6,176 nucleotides of DNA from DASQBT01 sp049578545 (lineage in GTDB: Bacteria > Pseudomonadota > Gammaproteobacteria > Burkholderiales > Thiobacillaceae), in assembly GCA_049578545.1 (NCBI GenBank), contig JBAUMF010000091.1, positions 1-6,176 of the forward strand. The letters run 5' to 3'. This document shows, piece after piece, positions 1 to 4,840 of this stretch (its first letter is position 1; every line of letters begins with the position of its first letter). The notes beneath the pieces are model-generated. The model searched no databases and was not told the origin of the DNA. It saw only the letters and a list, made by a program, of their open reading frames with translations. A program made the position numbers and the translations under genes.

Positions 1-51
1 CAAGCCAAAGCCTTTGCTCTGCTCGGCATCGACCCAGGCTGTTCCCAGTAA
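1..51 (+). CDS. Possible 3' end of an unidentified gene cut by the window edge
   Basis: Reading from base 1 in frame 1 gives 16 codons and then TAA at 49-51, with the protein tail QAKAFALLGIDPGCSQ. The stretch is protein-like, but it is too short to assign to a family and could be chance. It faces the integrase head-on, leaving about 50 bases between the two stops. It matters mainly because the integrase is truncated here, so this could be the neighbouring gene at a deletion or insertion junction. A minus-strand frame over the same bases is also open, so even the strand is uncertain. Confidence 0.22.
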   Translation, partial: QAKAFALLGIDPGCSQ

Positions 52-101
52 CCGCATCACACCAATCCTGTTTCGTCTGCAATATCAAGGAACTCACTCG
101 T

Positions 102-1028
102 TCATGGCGCCAAACTTCGGTTTAGCGTAGCGTTACTAATACCAGCACGTTTCCTGGCGCGTTCCCAAGCTGTACCAACTCCATGTGCTGTGTAGGGTGA
201 TCCTTCCAGGTTATGAACTACAAAGGGGCTTAACCGTGCTCGCGCTCGCATCCTTTCTCGTGCTCTCTTGATGACGTTAGCGATCGAATCTGTGATTGGA
301 ATTTCGACCTTTGCGGCAGTACTGTGTTGAACTTTTGAGGGCGCAAATCGAATAACACCTGCAACTTCATCAATCTGTGTCCACTTTAAGGATCGTATAT
401 CTTGGCCACGCTGGCCCGTGAGATAGAGCAGATCCACGTAAATTTGCATCATTGCACCGCTACTTGCCTGGTGATCTTTGTTACCCATTAGGGCCTCGCG
501 AATTGCGAAGTACTCAGCGTCAGTGAGATATCGTGTGCGGGGTGGCGGTGCCTTTGTGCTAATTGGCCCAACCGGGTTATCAAGTCGATCACCCTGGATG
601 ATGGCCCATCGAAAGAATTTGTTTAATGTGGCCCGATAACGTTGGGCCGTCCGTAACTTGCCGGCAATCGTCCACTGTTGAAGGAATTGCAGGATGTGTC
701 TAGCGTGAATCTGGTCGACCTTGAATTCTTTGAATGCAGCGCTAATTTCTGCACCCATTCTTGATATTTCCTTTTGCTCGTCAGGGCTAAGATCGGGCAA
801 TGCCTGTTGCAACCATAATTTAATACGGAAGGGTATCCTGGTGTCATAGGATTCAGGCTCGTTTTCCATGGATGCAAGAGCTCGAAATAGAGCTGCTAGC
901 CCTTCAGATGCGCGGGTCAGTGGGTGAACCTTTTGCTTGCGTTTGCCATTCACAATACCGACGTATTGCACGCGGTAGTAACGGCCAGACACCAAACGAA
1001 CACCAGGCGGAAGTTTAGGTTTTAGCAT
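102..1028 (-). CDS. Tyrosine recombinase (phage-type integrase), C-terminally truncated
   Basis: Site-specific tyrosine recombinase of the kind that integrates and excises mobile elements. From the ATG at 1026-1028 it is 308 residues long. It has an N-terminal arm-binding-like segment (about 1-60, basic around VNGKRKQK), a core-binding SAM-like domain (about 65-155, with RYRATLNKFFRWA) and the start of the catalytic domain (about 165 on). The first catalytic arginine is R207 in TGQRGQDI, and K232 in the following beta-hairpin is the likely catalytic lysine. The usual TAWERARKRAGI segment is present near 286-297, after which the family's HxxR box, GH/GW and nucleophilic tyrosine should follow. 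Instead the frame ends LNRSLAP and stop. None of the three minus-strand frames below it shows HxxR or a GH motif, so the loss is not a simple one-base frameshift within the window. Strand transfer is probably impossible. The ATG overlaps the upstream DUF4224 stop by 14 bases, and a TTG at 1076 is a longer alternative start. G+C is lower than in the rest of the operon. Confidence 0.85.
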   Translation of the reverse strand: MLKPKLPPGVRLVSGRYYRVQYVGIVNGKRKQKVHPLTRASEGLAALFRALASMENEPESYDTRIPFRIKLWLQQALPDLSPDEQKEISRMGAEISAAFKEFKVDQIHARHILQFLQQWTIAGKLRTAQRYRATLNKFFRWAIIQGDRLDNPVGPISTKAPPPRTRYLTDAEYFAIREALMGNKDHQASSGAMMQIYVDLLYLTGQRGQDIRSLKWTQIDEVAGVIRFAPSKVQHSTAAKVEIPITDSIANVIKRARERMRARARLSPFVVHNLEGSPYTAHGVGTAWERARKRAGISNATLNRSLAP

Positions 1029-1239
1029 GAAGAAGACGCAATTTGGGCTCTGACTTTGTTGATATCCTCTCGCCAAGTTGCCAACGAGTCAACGCCTCAC
1101 GGGAAAGCATGACGCGATTGGCGCGGTTGCGGAAGACGGAAATTCCCCAAGAACGGAGTAAGCGCTCTTGGGCTGCCGGGTTGACTAGCCCGGTTAAATC
1201 ATGCAGTTCATCAGGAGTAAGGAACATGCTGGTTGTCAT
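1015..1239 (-). CDS. DUF4224 small protein, integrase partner
   Basis: 74 residues from ATG 1237-1239. The core MFLTPDELHDLTGLVNPAAQ followed by RLLRSWGISVFRN matches the DUF4224 pattern (LT-x-EEL-x-LTG, then a Q-x-x-WL-x-x-GI-like segment). DUF4224 proteins are small, mostly phage- or island-borne, and usually sit directly upstream of a tyrosine recombinase; their biochemical role is not settled. They may be DNA-binding and excisionase-like, but that is inference from position. The stop TGA of the sigma-like gene and this ATG share one base (TGATG), and no Shine-Dalgarno sequence is visible, so translation is probably coupled. A GTG at 1242 and a second ATG at 1227 are alternative starts. 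The 3' end runs 14 bases into the integrase. The switch from high to lower G+C falls near 1070-1080, in its last third. Confidence 0.75.
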   Translation of the reverse strand: MTTSMFLTPDELHDLTGLVNPAAQERLLRSWGISVFRNRANRVMLSREALTRWQLGERISTKSEPKLRLLHAKT

Positions 1240-1844
1240 CACATGTCGTGACCATCTTGGTATTCAGTCTTGCCGAGTTGTCGTAATATCTCCTCCTGCC
1301 GATACCGCACCGCACGCACCGTCAGGCCGTAGAGCGATGCCACCTGGTCGATGGGAACCGTCAGGAGCAACTCAGCAAACGTTCGGTCACGCATATTGAG
1401 CCGCGCGAACACCTGCTGTTTTTTGGAAGAGCCAAGACATGCCTGCTCCATGACCGCCTCGCGCGCAAGCAGCGCATTCAGCGGATCAACCGGCTCCTGA
1501 GTGTGGGGGGAGGTTAGGAGCATTTCCCGAACCCATCGTGCTTCCATATCCTCAGCGCCTTCGCTGTCCCGTTTCCCGTCACATCCCGAGCAGCCCAAAC
1601 GCACTGAAACCTGATAGCGCAGCGTCATCCTCCACAGGCGCCCCATGACATATTGCCGGGGTGTACCCCGAGCCGGATCGAAATCGCACTGGTCGCTTAC
1701 GATGCTCCAGCACAGTAACCGTGCCTCCTGGCGCACATCCTCGATCGACAGCGAACAGCATCCCGCCACGTTGCGCAGCTCATTCTGGTCCAGGTCGGCA
1801 TAGAGTGCCTGCATCGCTTCCAACGCCATCACGCAGCCCGCCAT
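1239..1844 (-). CDS. Sigma-70-like RNA polymerase sigma factor or sigma-derived HTH regulator
   Basis: 201 residues. Residues about 33-78 (IEDVRQEARLL, then FDPARGTPRQYVMGRLWRM) follow the sigma-70 region 2 pattern of D-L-x-Q-E-g-x-x-x-l followed by FD-P-x-r-G-x-F-x-x-y. Residues about 145-192 look like region 4, with a helix-turn-helix in PIDQVASLYGLTVRAVRYRQ and the trailing EEILRQLGK. There is no region 1.1 or region 3, so the size is close to an ECF factor. The linker carries a CxxC pair (C85, C88) plus C29/C30, which are of unknown meaning. It starts 8 bases after the ParB stop and ends with the one-base TGATG overlap into DUF4224. A weak AAGG lies immediately before the ATG. It may direct RNA polymerase to element promoters, or it may be a sigma-derived DNA-binding protein that no longer acts as sigma. 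The family assignment is from pattern recognition only. Confidence 0.6.
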   Translation of the reverse strand: MAGCVMALEAMQALYADLDQNELRNVAGCCSLSIEDVRQEARLLCWSIVSDQCDFDPARGTPRQYVMGRLWRMTLRYQVSVRLGCSGCDGKRDSEGAEDMEARWVREMLLTSPHTQEPVDPLNALLAREAVMEQACLGSSKKQQVFARLNMRDRTFAELLLTVPIDQVASLYGLTVRAVRYRQEEILRQLGKTEYQDGHDM

Positions 1845-1852
1845 CCTTGGCT

Positions 1853-2809
1853 TCAGCTTCGGGCCAGGGCCGCCAGGGCAATGCGTCGGATCGGCTCCAC
1901 GCCACCGGCTTCATGAATCCATGCCAAGGGCACCACCAGCGAGACAATGCTGTGTCCGGCTCCACCCATATCAGGCCCCGGATCGAGCTTGACGTCAGAG
2001 CGGGCGACAGGGGGCATTGATTCACTATCCATCTGCGTGCCACTGGCACCCTTAACGCTTGCGCCTGCGTCTCGTCCCGCCTTGTCTTGCAAGGGGTCTT
2101 CACCTCCCATCATTTTCCCCTGCGACGCGTCCTCTCCCGATGGCGTGCTTACCAGAGGCAAGCTCGGCTGACGTAACGCCGATTCGCGCTCTTCCAGCTC
2201 CCGGTGCTTCTGGCGCAACTGCGCACAGCGGGTCGAGGTGATCGGCCCCTCCGAGTCAAGCAGTTCGCGCCGTGCCGGATCCGGCAACGCCCTGAAGTGC
2301 GCCAGCACATCCACACTGCGTAGCCGTCCTGTTTCGAACAGGGTCCGGTAGGCCGGGTTGGCGGCCAGCTCATGCCCCCGTACCCAGTCCACCCGCTTGC
2401 CCAAGGCCTGCGCTATTGCCGAGGCCCCCAATCCCGCCATGAGCATCTCGGACATCGCATCCACATATTCCAGCGGAGTCAGATCCACATGGTGCGCATT
2501 CTCCGAACACTGCACCACCAGTTTCACCAGCTTGTCCATCTGCCTTGACAGCACCAGGCAGGGGAGGGTGGTCAGACCTGCAAGACCGGCCGCGCGCCAG
2601 CGTCGTTCACCGACTAGAATCGTATACAGCCCATCGCTCTCCTCACGCACCAGGATGGGTTGCAGGATGCCGATTACTTTGATGCTCATTGCCAGTTCTG
2701 CCAAGGCGTCTTGATCGAACTGCTTGCGCGGCTGCCCGGGGTCGGGACGGAGCAGGTGTATTCGCACCTGCTGCAGTTGGGCGGGAGACGCATCGAACAG
2801 GTTGCTCAT
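1853..2809 (-). CDS. ParB/KorB-family CTP-binding DNA-partition protein
   Basis: 318 residues. The N-terminal ParB/sulfiredoxin-like domain spans about 15-110, with PGQPRKQFD, LAMSIKVIGILQPILVR and the CTP-contact motif GERRWRA at 67-73. The second CTP motif, normally ENxxR followed by DLTPxE, reads ENAHHVDLTPLEY at 103-115, with histidine 107 where arginine is usual. A helix-turn-helix follows at about 126-172 (GASAIAQALGKRVDWVRGHE). A long acidic, Gly/Ser-rich linker (about 213-285) leads to a short hydrophobic C-terminal segment, probably for dimerisation. Family members load as clamps at palindromic parS or operator sites and act in segregation or, like KorB, in repression. No ParA partner is visible. 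Translation starts at ATG 2807-2809, which overlaps the upstream stop (ATGA), and a GGAGG lies 7 bases upstream. Confidence 0.9.
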   Translation of the reverse strand: MSNLFDASPAQLQQVRIHLLRPDPGQPRKQFDQDALAELAMSIKVIGILQPILVREESDGLYTILVGERRWRAAGLAGLTTLPCLVLSRQMDKLVKLVVQCSENAHHVDLTPLEYVDAMSEMLMAGLGASAIAQALGKRVDWVRGHELAANPAYRTLFETGRLRSVDVLAHFRALPDPARRELLDSEGPITSTRCAQLRQKHRELEERESALRQPSLPLVSTPSGEDASQGKMMGGEDPLQDKAGRDAGASVKGASGTQMDSESMPPVARSDVKLDPGPDMGGAGHSIVSLVVPLAWIHEAGGVEPIRRIALAALARS

Positions 2810-3603
2810 GTCGTGGCCTCCGTGAGCGGGGGATCAATTGGGGTCTGCGCCCAGAGCGGGTGGGCCTGTGCACGCTGAAGAATTTCGGCCTTGCGCGCGG
2901 CGTCTGCCACACGTTGCGTTTGTGCCAGCGTGGACCTCTCTACCTGGTCTGCTCGTGCCTGCTGTGCCGCCATACGCTGGCGAACGTTGAGCTTATGCAG
3001 CAGCTTGCGCACCTGCCGCGTACCCGACCCCTTTCCAATCAACAGTTCCCCAGAGGTCGCCGCCACTGGCGGCGCCAGCGCCAGTCTCTGCACCTGGGTG
3101 AGCACCCCCTGCTCGCACGCCTTCTCGACCGCAATGCGGCGCAGCTCTGAGTCGCGCCCCGGGCTCACCGTCCACTTGGCTGGCGTTCCGGCGATGCGGG
3201 CTTCGGATACCTGGCGGTTATAAACTTCGATGAACGCCATACGCGCCCCGACCTTGTCGCCATTGCGCAGTATCTCCACTGACGCCCACCAACCCTTTTC
3301 CATCTCCTGGCACCACACCACCGTCTCGTTCTCATCCCGTGCCTTCAACACCATCGCCCAGGCCTCGTTGGGAGCAGGGCGCGTATCTGCGCCCTGCAGA
3401 CGGTCTATGATCACCGCCAGGGTCAGTCGGCCGGAGACTTCAGCCCGACATCGCGCGAGCGCCGTCTCGACCGGGTGGAAAGGGTAGGGCTCCAGGTTGC
3501 TTGCCATGAGCGCGAGCGCGGCCGGCTTGAGTTCGCCGCCCATGGCTTCCGCGGTGCCCTGCAACAGCGTCAAGAGTTGTTCCTGTTCAGCCCATTTACG
3601 CAT
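2806..3603 (-). CDS. Unrecognised replication-operon protein, possible helicase-loader (phage P-like)
   Basis: 265 residues; I do not recognise the family with certainty. Residues 1-90 are helical, with a motif (LEPYPFHPVETALARCRAEV, then GRLTLAVIIDRLQ) like the small helical domain in phage helicase loaders and replication proteins that reads YPF/Y...v..AL..c. Residues about 95-145 contain WCQEMEKGWWASVE and a YNRQVSEAR helix. The C-terminal 70 residues are basic and Gln/Ala/Arg-rich, probably coiled coil or DNA-binding. No Walker A motif is seen, so it is not a DnaC-type ATPase. Its place directly after an O-like protein parallels the O-P order of lambdoid replication genes, and that context is the main basis for the guess. 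It starts at ATG 3601-3603 with a GAGGG 6 bases upstream and overlaps the O-like gene by 8 bases. Its TGA overlaps the ParB start by 4 bases. Confidence 0.55.
   Translation of the reverse strand: MRKWAEQEQLLTLLQGTAEAMGGELKPAALALMASNLEPYPFHPVETALARCRAEVSGRLTLAVIIDRLQGADTRPAPNEAWAMVLKARDENETVVWCQEMEKGWWASVEILRNGDKVGARMAFIEVYNRQVSEARIAGTPAKWTVSPGRDSELRRIAVEKACEQGVLTQVQRLALAPPVAATSGELLIGKGSGTRQVRKLLHKLNVRQRMAAQQARADQVERSTLAQTQRVADAARKAEILQRAQAHPLWAQTPIDPPLTEATT
2817..2821 (-). promoter_or_regulatory. Shine-Dalgarno for the ParB gene
   Basis: Perfect GGAGG on the minus strand, 7 bases before ATG 2807-2809 and within the coding sequence of the preceding gene. It is the best ribosome-binding site in the operon and fixes the ParB start, so ParB may be made at a higher rate than its neighbours. 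Confidence 0.75.
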
Positions 3604-4540
3604 TCTTCACCCTCGCTCTCTCCAGGATTTCCATGGCCTCACTGATCGCCCCCACATTGGCCGCGGTCTGGTCCAGCTGCCGGGCCCGGGTGGCCGTCAT
3701 GCGTCGGCCCGTCACCCATTCGGTGCGCAGCTTCTCGCAATCGGCGAGCAGGGAACCGATCTGGTGACCCTGCCGCACATACCAGTTCCCGTCATGCGAC
3801 ACGAACCAGGCAGCCAGTCCCGGAGCCTCGTCAAAGCCAATGCGCTGCGCCAGCTGCCGTACCTGGGCATGGCTTTTGGCGTTCCTGATCGGCGGAATGC
3901 CGTAGCGCATCCGGTAGGCCCCGCTGTAGGCCCGCCAGATGTCAGCGCAGGCACTACGCATCGCATCACTCCCCGACTCCACCTGGGGGGCGCCCCCGGA
4001 TTCGGGCGGCGCGTTACCCCCGAACGTAGTGAGGGGGTTATAGATACCGGATACCGGAGGTGTGCCGGGCTTCGGAATCTGCTCCTGTTTCATGCTGTTT
4101 CGGCCTTCGTCGTTCCTGATCACAAAAAGCCTTTCCTGATGAGGGGTTGCTGCGGGGTGTTCCCTGTCGGGCTTACCCTCTCGGCCTTGTGTCGGGCTTG
4201 TGTCGGCCTTTTTTGGCGCGCACTTGTCCGTCAGTGCCTTTGGCAGAAAAAAAATGAGTCGCTCCTTCTCCACCGAATGGCGTTCGGCCAGGCCCGAGCG
4301 TTCCAGGTGGCCGGCCATGCGCCGGACCTGTTCACGGCTAAACGACTGGGCGGTCATGCCTTGGCGGGATTCCACATAGAGCTCCTCGCGCAAACCCAGC
4401 CAGCTCACCCCGCGCGAGCGGCCCACGATCCCGGTGGCGTAGTCCATGTGCCGGCGCAGCACCAGATAAAGCACGATCGCGGCATGGGGCAGACCTATGA
4501 GGCTTTCGAGTTCACCCGGGCCCAGCAGCACGTTGGCCAT
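3596..4540 (-). CDS. Phage O/DnaT-like replication initiator protein
   Basis: 314 residues from ATG 4538-4540; a TTG at 4573 would add 11 residues. The N-terminal winged-helix-like domain (about 8-100) starts with LESLIGLPHAAIVLYLVLRR and includes REELYVE and FSREQVRRMAGHLERSGLAE, as in replication O and RepA-type proteins that bind an origin. A low-complexity Pro/Gly/Lys-rich linker follows at about 105-190. The C-terminal domain (about 195-280) has IWRAYSGAYRMRYGIPPIRN, FVSHDGNWYVRQGH, LLADCEKLRTEW and TGRR, the helical module found in phage and ICE replication proteins related to the DnaT DNA-binding region. It is the first gene of the leftward operon, with no strong Shine-Dalgarno. The linker-encoding DNA holds a cluster of short repeats, which recalls the origin inside lambda gene O. 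The likely role is initiating replication of the element by recruiting host helicase with the next gene product. Confidence 0.7.
   Translation of the reverse strand: MANVLLGPGELESLIGLPHAAIVLYLVLRRHMDYATGIVGRSRGVSWLGLREELYVESRQGMTAQSFSREQVRRMAGHLERSGLAERHSVEKERLIFFLPKALTDKCAPKKADTSPTQGREGKPDREHPAATPHQERLFVIRNDEGRNSMKQEQIPKPGTPPVSGIYNPLTTFGGNAPPESGGAPQVESGSDAMRSACADIWRAYSGAYRMRYGIPPIRNAKSHAQVRQLAQRIGFDEAPGLAAWFVSHDGNWYVRQGHQIGSLLADCEKLRTEWVTGRRMTATRARQLDQTAANVGAISEAMEILERARVKNA
3610..3614 (-). promoter_or_regulatory. Shine-Dalgarno for the P-like gene
   Basis: Read on the minus strand this is GAGGG, 6 bases before the ATG at 3601-3603 and inside the end of the O-like gene. It supports that ATG as the start, although the O-like gene stops 5 bases further on. 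Confidence 0.6.
4044..4057. repeat. Tandem 7-bp direct repeat
   Basis: ATACCGG is repeated head to tail without a gap at 4044-4050 and 4051-4057, just beside the iteron-like cluster. It may be part of the same protein-binding region, or may be linker slippage. Confidence 0.4.
4063..4210 (-). repeat. Iteron-like cluster of a 10-bp motif inside the O-like gene (candidate origin)
   Basis: Six copies of a motif whose minus-strand consensus is AAGSCCGACA: 4201-4210 (AAGGCCGACA), 4190-4199 (AAGCCCGACA), 4179-4188 (AAGGCCGAGA), 4165-4174 (AAGCCCGACA), 4098-4107 (AAGGCCGAAA) and 4063-4072 (AAGCCCGGCA). Start-to-start spacing of the last three on the plus strand is 11 bp, about one helical turn, which is not a multiple of three. 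The copies therefore encode different residues, and the repetition is not a by-product of a repeated peptide. Short A/T runs lie nearby (4211-4214 and the A8 tract near 4246-4253). Initiator-binding iterons inside the linker of gene O are known in lambdoid phages. That this cluster is an origin is inference. Single copies of the core TCGGCCTT also occur at 2885-2892 and 5997-6004. Confidence 0.45.
4113..4140. repeat. Paired 8-bp direct repeat, 20 bp apart
   Basis: TTCCTGAT occurs at 4113-4120 and 4133-4140, with starts 20 bp (about two helical turns) apart, between copies of the 10-bp motif cluster. It falls in the low-complexity linker of the O-like gene. It could be a second initiator-binding element or chance. 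Confidence 0.3.
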
Positions 4541-4660
4541 CAGGCCCGTCCCCGCATCTTGGCAGTCTGGCAAGGGCCCCGCTCACCGGTGTATTGATGG
4601 AATGTAGATGGGTGCACTGTCGGTCCTCGTAGTGGTAGGCCCGCCCATGGTACGACCACC

Positions 4661-4681
4661 CTCGGACACCTAATGTCCGAG
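4661..4681. promoter_or_regulatory. Perfect 8+8 bp inverted repeat, likely operator
   Basis: CTCGGACA, a 5-base spacer (CCTAA) and TGTCCGAG form an uninterrupted dyad between the divergent genes, next to the A/T-rich patch. Arm length and spacing fit a homodimeric winged-helix repressor such as the WYL protein encoded 160 bases away. An identical second copy was not found in the window. Binding by the WYL protein is inference; ParB is another candidate. Confidence 0.5.
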
Positions 4682-4773
4682 CAAAACATTCCGCTCAATT
4701 TTTTTGAATGGAGCCTGAACCGTTCTGAAATCTGGCTTTGCGGGGAATTGGGGTGGATTAGCGGTGCTTATTC

Positions 4774-4797
4774 GGGGAAAGGAGAGGGGAGAGGAGG
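4774..4797 (+). other. 24-base polypurine tract in the WYL gene leader
   Basis: Every base from 4774 to 4797 is G or A, and it ends in GGAGG. Together with GGGG at 4742-4745 and 4750-4753 the leader has four GGGG runs within 48 bases. The GGAGG is 43 bases from the ATG at 4841, and no usable start lies at the normal distance, so it is not a standard ribosome-binding site for that gene. Nearer the ATG only a weak GGGA (4829-4832) is seen. Confidence 0.4.
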
Positions 4798-4840
4798 CCG
4801 TTAATCAGGCCAAGAACAAGACTGACCCGGGATTTTTTGC

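Larger units (their letters stand above)
4541..4840. promoter_or_regulatory. Divergent promoter region between the replication operon and the WYL regulator
   Basis: 300 bases without a gene, between starts that point away from each other, so both promoters must lie here or upstream. It contains an inverted repeat (4661-4681), an A/T-rich patch (about 4682-4709) and a G-rich patch (4742-4797). I see no good sigma-70 promoter. The best plus-strand candidate is TTGAAT at 4704-4709 and TGAAAT at 4726-4731 with a 16-base gap. A minus-strand TTGAGC at 4693-4698 would put its poor -10 inside the inverted repeat. The element's own sigma-like protein or an activator may be needed. Confidence 0.5.

Noticed and set aside
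1029..1076. TTG start at 1074-1076 for the integrase
   Set aside because: It adds 16 residues unlike integrase N-termini and has no ribosome-binding site; the ATG at 1028 overlaps the DUF4224 stop in a way typical of coupled genes.
1661..2020. A 119-codon open frame on the plus strand
   Set aside because: Antisense to the sigma-like and ParB genes, no recognisable domain, and typical GC-rich shadow composition.
4541..4573. TTG start at 4571-4573 for the O-like gene
   Set aside because: It adds 11 residues before the conserved-looking start near LLGPGELESLIG; ATG 4540 is preferred, though neither has a strong ribosome-binding site.
3497..4597. A 366-codon open frame on the plus strand
   Set aside because: It lies antisense to the O-like and P-like genes, its protein has the Pro/Ala/His/Arg-rich composition of a shadow frame, and the minus-strand products have recognisable domains.
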